A DNA stretch of 10,838 nucleotides, taken from NCBI GenBank assembly GCA_903911455.1, contig CAIWDQ010000429.1, positions 1 through 10,838 of the forward strand. The letters run 5' to 3'. The notes under the pieces were generated by a model. The model was not told where the DNA came from, did not search any database, and saw only the letters and a program-made list of their open reading frames with translations. Made by a program: the position numbers and the translations under genes. The number at the start of each line of letters is the position of its first letter. Positions within the stretch are counted from its first letter, which is position 1. Origin of the DNA: an uncultured bacterium (GTDB lineage Bacteria > Bacteroidota > Bacteroidia > Bacteroidales > JACABE01). Shown one piece after another: positions 1 to 7,537 of this stretch.

Positions 1-246
1 ATCATAAAACAAATCATAAAAAAAATAATAATAATAAAATTGATAATTCCTGAAAAACTAAATATAAAACGCACTAAAAACATTTAAAACCAACATATAA
101 ATTATAGATATGTTCTTTAGCGGAATTTGAGGGCGTGTAATTAATTTTTATGTTCAAATAATGATTATTGTGTTTTAATGATAAAATATCGTTAAATCTT
201 CTCTAAATATCCTGAAATAGGATTTTAATTTTGAAGAGATAGATTT
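1..246. other. AT-rich non-coding region downstream of the T9SS operon
   Basis: Very AT-rich stretch with homopolymer A and ATA/ATAAT runs near the left edge and no credible open reading frame on either strand. It lies beyond the last gene of the minus-strand operon. The only structure I can support is the stem-loop at 194-246, listed separately. A neighbouring gene probably begins or ends beyond the left edge, but nothing of it is visible. Confidence 0.6.
194..246 (-). terminator. Stem-loop directly after the operon's last stop codon (putative terminator or 3' stabiliser)
   Basis: Arms at 194-204 (AAATCTTCTCT) and 235-246 (AGAGATAGATTT) pair over 11 bp with one bulged base. Inside them a second small hairpin forms, ATCCT (209-213) with AGGAT (219-223). 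The structure starts at the base next to the stop codon of the OmpA-like gene (247-249). On the minus transcript the stem is followed only by a short, interrupted U-rich stretch, so it is a weak rho-independent terminator at best. It could equally protect the 3' end of the operon mRNA. Confidence 0.4.
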
Positions 247-2241
247 TTACTTTTGATTGGTGTAATCGTAGTAAAGTATTTGGATCTTACGTTCGTTGGC
301 AGCTGCTCGACTGTATACTGAATTTCGCTGATCGTTTGGATTGTCACTTACACTTTTATCGGCCAGGCTTTTACCTAGTGGTTCTTCGTAGATCACCAAC
401 CTACCCTTATTCTGCGCGTTGCCTTCAAAGTAAGGCAGGAAGATTCCTCCATTGTATTCCTTTAAATAGTTGACAAGACTAGCGATCCTACGCTTGGTTA
501 AATTGACGTTGTACTCTTCGTTATTAAGTGGGCTGGCATATCCTTTGACAGTGATCTTGACCTCGCTGCCATTCTGTAGATCTTTTAGCAACAGCTCTGT
601 AAACTTTTCGAGATCCCTGAAGCTATTTCTTACATAAGAGTTGAAAAATTGCTCAATGTCGTCAATAGCTTTCTGTTTGTCAACTCCCGATAGTCCTTTC
701 GAATATTCCAGTTTGTACTTGTCTTTCATTGCAAAGTAATCGGCAAGACACTGTTTGTAGTTCTTATCGGTAGTTGTGCGCATGGTGGCCGGATCAGGTT
801 CATCATTATGAAAATATAGGGTAATCGGCAATAATAAATGGATAGTTTGAGAAACATTTAGCGTGTCAGTTTTAATTTCTTTTTTGTTTAAAACAGGTTT
901 GTATTCATAGAAAAAGATGTCATTGCAACAGGTTTCGCCCTTTATAAAGAAGGAACCGGGACGATTAGAAGTTAGGTAGCCCTCAAGTGAATCCTCGTTA
1001 ACAGTATAATATAAATCGTTGTAACTTGTGTTAATCGGATATCCCAGATTCTGAGGCTCCGTCCATTGATTCTGATTACCGTCTGACTTAAAGATGTCAT
1101 ATCCACCTAATCCTTTATGCCAATCACTACTAAAGTATAGCTTTGGTGAATTTTCATCATAAAAAGGAGTTATCTCATTACCGGGTGTGTTGATAACACT
1201 GCCTAGATTTACAGGTTGCTGGAAGTCACCATTAGAATATAAAGAGTACCAGATATCTAGCTGCCCAAAGCCGCCAGGACGGTTGGACGTGAAATACAAT
1301 ACCTCCTTGTCGTTAATAAGTGCAATACAGGGCTGAGTAGAAGTAAAACCCTCCAGATTTACTTTGTTGTTAAGCTTCTTAGCTTTCTGCCACTTGCCGT
1401 TCTTAAGCTCACTAACTAAGATCGCACAGGTAAGGTCTCCGTTATCACTCAGATCGCAACGGGTAAAATAGGCTTTAAAGGAGTGCTTATTGATACTAAT
1501 ATTCGCCGTATTAATTTCAGGATCGTTGATTGCGCCTCTCAACTCTTTGGCGTTGGAATAGCCTGCAACAGAAAGGTTGGAGGTGTAAACCTTTGACAGG
1601 AAAGCGTCGGGTAATAGCGACTCAAAATCACTACTTACAATACGCCTGAAGGATGAAAATATAAGCATAGAGTCGCCTAACTGAATGGCGCCAAACTCTG
1701 AGTATGGGGTGTTTATATTTTTGCCAAGATGAGTGATATCTACCTTAATAGTGTCCTTCATTAGCTTGATGGCATACTCCGATGACTCAATCTCCTGCTT
1801 TGCTTTCAAAGCATAATAGTCATTTTTATCTTTGTTGATGTTATAATACTCACTATAATTTTTAATAGCCGATTCGTATTTGCCATTATATTTATTCATC
1901 TCAGCAAAATAATATAAAGCGAGAGGATATGCCTTGCTATTGTTGGACTTAAGTATGTTGAGATACCACTTTTCGGCATCAACATAATTATTATACAAAC
2001 GACATGAATTAGCATATTTATAGGCTAGTTCAAGATTAGTAGCATCCTTGTCAAGAAGCTGTTTGTAATACACTGCTGCATTGTAATAATCGCCACTTGC
2101 ATAAGTGTCGTCAGCATTTTTAAGTTTCTCATCAATAGTTTGCGAAAAGCAATTAGAACTTAGGCTTATCAATAACAATATTAATAATAAGCAGAACGGT
2201 TTGAACTTTATCCAATATGTAAATTTGAGTTGTTTTATCAT
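247..2241 (-). CDS. TPR / WD40-like propeller / OmpA-domain outer-membrane protein, PorE-like
   Basis: 664 residues, ATG start. Residues 1-34 look like a signal peptide with a hydrophobic core at about 16-29 and a probable cut after CFSQ. Residues 39-160 are Tyr/Ala-rich helical repeats of tetratricopeptide type. Residues 170-446 carry WD40-like (PD40) blades, for example LYFTSNRPGGFGQLDIW at 315-331, LYFSSDWHKGLGGYDIF at 368-384 and a weaker GYLTSNRPG at 421. Residues about 473-656 form an OmpA-type peptidoglycan-binding domain: VKGYASPL at 565-572, the NVNLTKRRIASLVNYL signature at 578-593 and the family-typical NSVYSRAAANERKI near 640-653. This order resembles PorE, the T9SS protein thought to anchor the PorK/N/P assembly to peptidoglycan. 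I do not see PorE's carboxypeptidase-regulatory-like domain, and residue Cys31 is not in a convincing lipobox. It is the last gene of the operon, 16 bp after the PorP/SprF gene. The T9SS-anchoring role is inferred from family and context. Confidence 0.88.
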   Translation of the reverse strand: MIKQLKFTYWIKFKPFCLLLILLLISLSSNCFSQTIDEKLKNADDTYASGDYYNAAVYYKQLLDKDATNLELAYKYANSCRLYNNYVDAEKWYLNILKSNNSKAYPLALYYFAEMNKYNGKYESAIKNYSEYYNINKDKNDYYALKAKQEIESSEYAIKLMKDTIKVDITHLGKNINTPYSEFGAIQLGDSMLIFSSFRRIVSSDFESLLPDAFLSKVYTSNLSVAGYSNAKELRGAINDPEINTANISINKHSFKAYFTRCDLSDNGDLTCAILVSELKNGKWQKAKKLNNKVNLEGFTSTQPCIALINDKEVLYFTSNRPGGFGQLDIWYSLYSNGDFQQPVNLGSVINTPGNEITPFYDENSPKLYFSSDWHKGLGGYDIFKSDGNQNQWTEPQNLGYPINTSYNDLYYTVNEDSLEGYLTSNRPGSFFIKGETCCNDIFFYEYKPVLNKKEIKTDTLNVSQTIHLLLPITLYFHNDEPDPATMRTTTDKNYKQCLADYFAMKDKYKLEYSKGLSGVDKQKAIDDIEQFFNSYVRNSFRDLEKFTELLLKDLQNGSEVKITVKGYASPLNNEEYNVNLTKRRIASLVNYLKEYNGGIFLPYFEGNAQNKGRLVIYEEPLGKSLADKSVSDNPNDQRNSVYSRAAANERKIQILYYDYTNQK

Positions 2242-2257
2242 TCTTTAAAATAGAGGT

Positions 2258-3283
2258 TTAAAATATTGGACAACGTATTTCTTTAATCTTATTTTGATGT
2301 TGATAGCTTATAATATATATCAAAGAGATTTCATAACCTCCAAGATATCTGCTTGCCGGATGAAGATCGGAGAAGTTAAAATCATAACTAATCCCAATAG
2401 AAGTTTTGCGAAGATCAAGTCCTACACTAATAATTGCAGCATCAGTCTGACGAATAAAAGTCCCAAAGTTAAGCGCCGAGTAATAGAATGGATTGTTATC
2501 AGTTATAAACTTAATAGTGGCGCCATAAGTAAGTTCAGTATAATTATCCTGTTTCATAAATAGGAGAGAGGGGATGATATCAATGCTCTTGCTGACATCG
2601 AACGATGTGTTGGCATAAAAAACTTCTTTTCTATTCAAAACAACATCACTGTTGTCGAAGAAAGACAGATTGGGAGTATTGATATGAAACATAGCAAAGC
2701 CAGCATTAAAAGTAACCCTGTCGTCAGTTTGAAGAAACCAGTTAACACCAGATGAAAGATCTAGATAAGTATAAGAATTCTTTAGAAATTTCTCATTACT
2801 GGCAAGAGAAGGATCATAGTAGCTTCCATTGAATTGATTGTCGAAGTTTAATTTATCGTAATCAATTTTATGCTGTGCAAAACCTGTTTCAATACCCAGA
2901 GAGATGAAATGATTATTTCTTTTGTTAAGAGCTTTTGTATATGATACCGCTAAAGATACTTCTGTAGTGCCCATCTTTGAATCACCGGCAACATCATTAT
3001 TAATAATAATACCGATACCTATCATATCCTGAACAAACTTTCTTTTGAGAAGCTGCATGTCAAATGAACCCGAGAAAGTAGAATAAGGAGTGGTAACAGC
3101 AGCCCATTGATTTCGGTTGTTTAAAATAAAGCGGTCGTTTCCCTGGAAGAAACCCGTTAAAGCCGGATTGAGATTAAGGGGAGAACTTGCGAACTGCGAG
3201 AAATGAATATCCTGACTTCTGGCATTTAATGCCAAAAGTAATATACAAAAAAGGATAATTCTGGTTCTTAATTCGCTTCTCAA
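2258..3283 (-). CDS. PorP/SprF family T9SS outer-membrane protein
   Basis: 341 residues. A signal peptide occupies about 1-24 (hydrophobic core 9-19, cut near ARSQ). The mature protein opens with DIHFSQF (25-31) and NPALTG (39-44), the hallmark N-terminus of PorP/SprF proteins. The rest alternates short polar and hydrophobic strands expected of an outer-membrane beta-barrel and ends in a Cys-Pro-x-Phe tail (CPIF) like that of relatives. Family members act in type IX secretion. SprF is needed for export of the adhesin SprB, and type B cargo genes often sit beside such a partner, as here. The only plausible start is TTG at 3281-3283: the in-frame triplets just upstream are AAT and the TAA stop of the preceding gene, and no early ATG follows. 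The partnership with the upstream cargo is inferred from position. Confidence 0.9.
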   Translation of the reverse strand: MRSELRTRIILFCILLLALNARSQDIHFSQFASSPLNLNPALTGFFQGNDRFILNNRNQWAAVTTPYSTFSGSFDMQLLKRKFVQDMIGIGIIINNDVAGDSKMGTTEVSLAVSYTKALNKRNNHFISLGIETGFAQHKIDYDKLNFDNQFNGSYYDPSLASNEKFLKNSYTYLDLSSGVNWFLQTDDRVTFNAGFAMFHINTPNLSFFDNSDVVLNRKEVFYANTSFDVSKSIDIIPSLLFMKQDNYTELTYGATIKFITDNNPFYYSALNFGTFIRQTDAAIISVGLDLRKTSIGISYDFNFSDLHPASRYLGGYEISLIYIISYQHQNKIKEIRCPIF

Positions 3284-3286
3284 ATT

Positions 3287-6200
3287 TTATCTTATTAAAG
3301 TTACGTTTCCTTTTTTACTAAATGTCTTTTGATTTAAGCAAGTTCCTTCCAGATAATAAACGAATACACCCGGTTCGCATAACTTCCCTTTATATTTGCC
3401 ATCCCATCCATTATTAATATTAGTAGTTTCGAAAACTTTTTCGCCCCAACGGTCAAAAACAGAGAAGCTCATACTTTCAAAAACACTACTTCTAACGTAT
3501 AAAACATCATTATTGTTATCCCCGTTAGGTGTAAAAGCATTCGGTACAAATATATAAGGTTCTCTACAGTTAATGTCTATAACGTTTATGACAACCGAAT
3601 CAGTTTTATTACACCCGTATTGGTCAGTCATAGTTACGTAATATGTAGTTGAAATAAGAGGAGTTGCAGTTGGGTCAGAAATAGCAGAACTGTTTAAGCC
3701 TGTAATAGGGGACCATTGGTAAGTAACACCTGATAAATGGGTGGCATGAAGAGTAGTGCTTAATTCTTTATATAATGTGTACTGATCAGCCCATGCATGA
3801 GCAGTTGTAAAAATACTCTGAATTTTAACTTCCGCAGTATCTTTTGCTTTGCAATTATGACTATCATAAACATTTACTATATAAAAGCCCGGACAAAGAT
3901 TAATTAGAGGATTTGAAGATGATGTAGTGTTCCACATATAAGAATAAGGAGGAATTCCACCTAAAGGATTGGCGGTTACTTTTCCAATACAAACCCCAGT
4001 ACACGGATCATTAACTACAGTTGTAGTTACAACTAATTGTGGAGGACTAGTAAGAGTTATTGAAGAAACTGATTTGCATTGAAGGGCATCAGTAACTGTA
4101 ACTGTATAAATACCGGCACATAGTCCGGTGATTGTACTTGTATTTTGACCGCCTGCCCAATGGTAAGTATAAGGTTGAGTTCCACCTGTAGGATTTACAC
4201 TAGCCTGACCATTACATGAATCATAGCAACTAGGATTAGTTGGAAGAACGGGATTATTGTAAATCTTGAAACCAACATGCACGCTATCGTATCCAGAACA
4301 CCATGCATTTCTTACTTTAACAAAGAAATATTTTGGTGCAGTAATATGAACGGTTGCTGAACTGTCGAGATGATTTATGTTTAAAGTGTCTGTAAAATTT
4401 GAATTAGTAGACCAGTAGAAACTAACATTATCACCTGAAAGATTATGTGCAGTTAATTTTACACTATCTAAACAAATGAGAGTATCAAATCCTGCATCTA
4501 CTTTTAAATTATAAACTACAACTTTCTGTTTGATAGTATCTCTACAAGTAGTATTTGTTTTTGAAACAATAAGCATATAATTAGTAGTAACAGGAGGATT
4601 TGCGATAGGGTTTGCAATTGTAGTATCTGTAAGATAAGTTGAAGGAATCCAGTGATATTTTATATTTGGATCAGATGTAGGTAAAATACCTACAGCAGTA
4701 GATCCGTTTTTACAAATATTAGCATTAGGGATAGAATAAGATGTGTCGGATAAGACTACGAATTGCTTTATGAGAGTATCTGATAAATGACAACCTTGTA
4801 AAAGTTTAGCTATAAGTTTGATATTGTAAATCCCCGAATGTGTGTAAATATGAGTAGGGTTGATTTGAGTACTTAAAGGAGAACCATCTCCAAAGTCCCA
4901 AATAAAATTAACGCCAACGCTAGTATTAAAGAAATTGATAGTGTCAGGAGCACAATTACCGATTGGGTCTAGAAAGTCGGCAATAGCAATATCATTATTC
5001 AAGTTCAGCTTTACAACAGCGTTATTACAATTAGTTGCATTGTTAGTATTTGACCATGCTCCAGGGTTAGGATATGTTGGGAATAAAGTTGATCCCCCGC
5101 AGCTTGCGCATACCGATTGATATATATAACCTTTCTTGTCAAATTTGCTTGTACCGCCATCAACATGGTCATTACCCATACTTAATGTGCCATGTAATTC
5201 TCCGTAAAAAGTTGCAAAGTCTAAAGTTGTAGCATTAGGCCCTAGAACCATCATGTAAAAATCCTGACCATCAGTTAAAGTCTGGAAAGCACCCGGGGTT
5301 GTGGTCATATTTACAGTTCCAAAGACAGATCCCCAAGGATATAGAACGTTGTAAGTAGGTGGTAGCGGATATCCACCCCAGTCTCTGCCCCATCCTGCTG
5401 CATATATTCTATTGCACACATCGACTGCAAAAGCTGAAGGAGATATGTTAGGTACTCCATTACCAGTTCCGAAAACTGTTGACATTTTTAAAGAGTCAAG
5501 AGGTTTATTAAATTTAGCAATGAATTGCCCACTATTAGGTACATTATAAGGTGCATTTTTAATTAACTGATTGCTGTCGGCAGTAGTTTGCCCGTATATG
5601 TAAACGTAATTATCTTTACCTGTTCTTACAAAATACGCTTGATCATATTTTGGTGAACCATAATAAGTAGAAGCTACCAATGTATTCCCATTTTGTGAAA
5701 TATGAGCAACAAATGCATCAGCAGTACCTCCTTGATAGGTGGTTTTATAAACCCCGGGAGTAACATGGAAATTACTTGAGTTAGTACCACCAGTTACATA
5801 TACATCATAATTTGCATCGTTATCTATTGAATAGATTGCATCATCACCGCTTCCTCCAAGATATGAACTCCATAAAAGGTTTGAAAGGTTGTTGTCAAGT
5901 TTAAATACTATTCCTTCCTGCAAACCACTGTTTGTTTGCTGAAAAGCATTTGCTGTAACAGGGAAGTCGGTAGAAAATGTGCAAGTGCCAATATAAACAT
6001 TGTTAAGGTTGTCAGTAATTATCTCGCCTCGTGCGCCGTCACCATAATTGTAGTATAACGAATCATTCCCAATCATCATGTTAGGACTGTAATAATCTCT
6101 GAAATTAAGTCCGTCATTTCCAGTGCCTCCTATGAAAGTAGAAGCAAGCAATTGATTGCCTGTAGTGTTTAGTTTACTTACGAAAATATCAGAGCCGTAA

Positions 6201-7321
6201 GGGTATTGAAGAACTGCGTCGTATGTAACGGGTTGTCCTCCATTAAAAGATGTATCATATGCACCGGATGTTACAGGAAAGTCAGGTGAACCTGTAGTCC
6301 CAAAAATAAGTAACTGATTTGATTGATTTACAATTAAGCTATGTGGCATTTCACAATTACTACCTCCCAAATATGTTGCATACTTACGCGTAGTTCCTAA
6401 GGAATCATATTTAATAATTGCTATATCCCAAGCCCCTGCATTAGTAGTTTGATAAGCTCCTATACTTACAGGATATCCCGAATATTCAACGATACCTCCT
6501 GAATATACATCTCCAACAAGATCGTAAGTAGCAGAGAATCCCCAGTTATCAGTAGTAGAACCTGTATAGGTTGCAAATACAATAGTAGGATCTATAATCA
6601 GTACATACTCTTTGTTATAATTATCTATTTTATATGTAACTTCAGTGCCTTTAATAACAAACTCACATTTAACTTCTACAATATTCCCATTAATAATTTG
6701 ATAAGCGTAAGGTTTCATTTCAAATATATCATTAACTGAAGTCTTAATAAGCAGATTATCATTACTTAGTTTTATCCCATCTGTCCCTTTATAATTAAGC
6801 TTAATATTATTAATATCGCCATGAGGTTGAATAATGAAATCGTATTTTAAATAATCATGATCGCTGAATAGCTGAAGATCTATATTGTCATAAATCCCTT
6901 CGTATGTCACATTATGATAATTATGTACATTACTTGCCCATTTACCTTTATTGTTCCCGATAAAATAATTGCTATAATCTTTTCCAACATCTTTTCCTGT
7001 AACTAATGCTTTTTTACAGTTGACGAATTCTATTTGATAAGCATGATAATGGATAACATTACTTGATTTGTTACTAAGGTATCTGTTGTGAGCATGCGAA
7101 TGTTTTACATCTTCTGCCTGAACAAGATTAAAGGTTAGACAATTTTGCTCGATAAACAGCATGCCACCGTCAACGTCCGCACCAAAAAGTACTTGTTTGT
7201 CCCATTGATTTTTATTCTCAATGAATCTCAAATTACGTGATTGCAATGTGTCTTTTTTATGAGCAAAGGCAATATTGCTTAACAAACATAATAAACAAGA
7301 AAATAATAATAACTTTTTCAC
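3287..7321 (-). CDS. Large secreted multidomain protein with SBBP, PKD and SprB-type repeats and a T9SS type B (CHU_C) sorting domain
   Basis: 1344 residues, GTG start at 7319-7321. The start is supported by an ideal signal peptide at 1-20 ending in AFA and by the lack of any in-frame ATG just upstream. Residues about 30-250 match the DUF7948-type N-terminal domain (RFIENKNQW at 32-40). Residues about 250-770 are SBBP-type propeller repeats with ATYLGGS, STFIGGTGNDG and SSYLGGSGDD motifs and family-typical Cys pairs (VCASCGG at 737-743). A PKD domain (WDFGDGSP at 808-815) spans about 785-855, followed by Ig/PKD-like segments to about 1015. Two SprB-type repeats lie at about 1026-1092 and 1100-1166, a further PKD-like module at about 1170-1247, and a gliding-motility-associated C-terminal domain at 1255-1344 (VPNAFTPNGDNNND, FDRWGEKVFE, NGWDGKYKG). 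The protein is predicted to be exported by the T9SS through its C-terminal domain and displayed or released as an adhesin-like surface protein. Its ligand is unknown. It is the first gene of the operon. Confidence 0.92.
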   Translation of the reverse strand: MKKLLLFSCLLCLLSNIAFAHKKDTLQSRNLRFIENKNQWDKQVLFGADVDGGMLFIEQNCLTFNLVQAEDVKHSHAHNRYLSNKSSNVIHYHAYQIEFVNCKKALVTGKDVGKDYSNYFIGNNKGKWASNVHNYHNVTYEGIYDNIDLQLFSDHDYLKYDFIIQPHGDINNIKLNYKGTDGIKLSNDNLLIKTSVNDIFEMKPYAYQIINGNIVEVKCEFVIKGTEVTYKIDNYNKEYVLIIDPTIVFATYTGSTTDNWGFSATYDLVGDVYSGGIVEYSGYPVSIGAYQTTNAGAWDIAIIKYDSLGTTRKYATYLGGSNCEMPHSLIVNQSNQLLIFGTTGSPDFPVTSGAYDTSFNGGQPVTYDAVLQYPYGSDIFVSKLNTTGNQLLASTFIGGTGNDGLNFRDYYSPNMMIGNDSLYYNYGDGARGEIITDNLNNVYIGTCTFSTDFPVTANAFQQTNSGLQEGIVFKLDNNLSNLLWSSYLGGSGDDAIYSIDNDANYDVYVTGGTNSSNFHVTPGVYKTTYQGGTADAFVAHISQNGNTLVASTYYGSPKYDQAYFVRTGKDNYVYIYGQTTADSNQLIKNAPYNVPNSGQFIAKFNKPLDSLKMSTVFGTGNGVPNISPSAFAVDVCNRIYAAGWGRDWGGYPLPPTYNVLYPWGSVFGTVNMTTTPGAFQTLTDGQDFYMMVLGPNATTLDFATFYGELHGTLSMGNDHVDGGTSKFDKKGYIYQSVCASCGGSTLFPTYPNPGAWSNTNNATNCNNAVVKLNLNNDIAIADFLDPIGNCAPDTINFFNTSVGVNFIWDFGDGSPLSTQINPTHIYTHSGIYNIKLIAKLLQGCHLSDTLIKQFVVLSDTSYSIPNANICKNGSTAVGILPTSDPNIKYHWIPSTYLTDTTIANPIANPPVTTNYMLIVSKTNTTCRDTIKQKVVVYNLKVDAGFDTLICLDSVKLTAHNLSGDNVSFYWSTNSNFTDTLNINHLDSSATVHITAPKYFFVKVRNAWCSGYDSVHVGFKIYNNPVLPTNPSCYDSCNGQASVNPTGGTQPYTYHWAGGQNTSTITGLCAGIYTVTVTDALQCKSVSSITLTSPPQLVVTTTVVNDPCTGVCIGKVTANPLGGIPPYSYMWNTTSSSNPLINLCPGFYIVNVYDSHNCKAKDTAEVKIQSIFTTAHAWADQYTLYKELSTTLHATHLSGVTYQWSPITGLNSSAISDPTATPLISTTYYVTMTDQYGCNKTDSVVINVIDINCREPYIFVPNAFTPNGDNNNDVLYVRSSVFESMSFSVFDRWGEKVFETTNINNGWDGKYKGKLCEPGVFVYYLEGTCLNQKTFSKKGNVTLIR
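3824..4246 (-). repeat. Two tandem SprB-type repeats within the secreted protein
   Basis: Residues about 1026-1092 and 1100-1166 are two homologous modules: P-x-C-x-D/G-x-C-x-G (DSCNG, GVCIG), GG-x-P-PY-Y-W (GGTQPYTYHW, GGIPPYSYMW), a Cys-containing GLCAGIYTV / NLCPGFYIV turn, then V-T/Y-D-x-x-C. This is the repeat type found in the gliding adhesin SprB and in many Bacteroidota surface proteins. DNA identity between the two copies is clearly lower than protein similarity, so they are old modules, not a recent duplication. Confidence 0.75.
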
Positions 7322-7377
7322 GAGATAATGTATTAAATCTATGATAAAATTGCTTTTTTAAAATACCGCATAAAATT

Positions 7378-7452
7378 ACAAAATAAATAGCAACGATACA
7401 CATATAAGACAAAATAAATATCAAAAATGTTGCCTAATTAACAAAATAAATA
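7378..7452. promoter_or_regulatory. Three exact copies of a 12-mer in the divergent promoter region
   Basis: ACAAAATAAATA occurs at 7378-7389, 7409-7420 and 7441-7452, start-to-start distances of 31 and 32 bp (about three helical turns). The third copy overlaps a perfect 16-bp palindrome at 7444-7459 (AAATAAATATTTATTT). Read on the minus strand each copy contains TTATTTTG, one base off the Bacteroidota -7 consensus TAnnTTTG. The next copy upstream would place a TTTG about 23 bp further out, roughly where a -33 element belongs. The repeats could therefore be stacked promoter elements for the operon starting at 7321, or an operator. The AT-rich background weakens but does not remove the signal. 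Confidence 0.45.
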
Positions 7453-7460
7453 TTTATTTG
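7430..7460 (+). promoter_or_regulatory. Possible Bacteroidota-type promoter for the DUF4139 gene
   Basis: TTG at 7430-7432 is followed after 20 bp by TTTATTTG at 7453-7460, one mismatch from TAnnTTTG. That would give a leader of about 70 nt before the ATG at 7538. No Shine-Dalgarno sequence is visible before the ATG, as is usual in this phylum. It is called on consensus similarity alone in AT-rich DNA. Confidence 0.3.
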
Positions 7461-7537
7461 TGTTTTGGCATGTATTTTGATAGAGATTAAAATTATAATT
7501 ATTTGTTAAAATAAATCTTAAATCAATTTAAAACAAT

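Noticed and set aside
2140..2155. Lipoprotein signal at Cys31 of the OmpA-like protein
   Set aside because: Residues before the Cys (SSN) do not fit a lipobox, and a type I cut after CFSQ fits better.
2294..2563. 89-residue plus-strand frame
   Set aside because: Antisense shadow of the PorP/SprF gene, which has clear family motifs.
4935..5120. 61-residue plus-strand frame
   Set aside because: Antisense shadow inside the large secreted protein gene.
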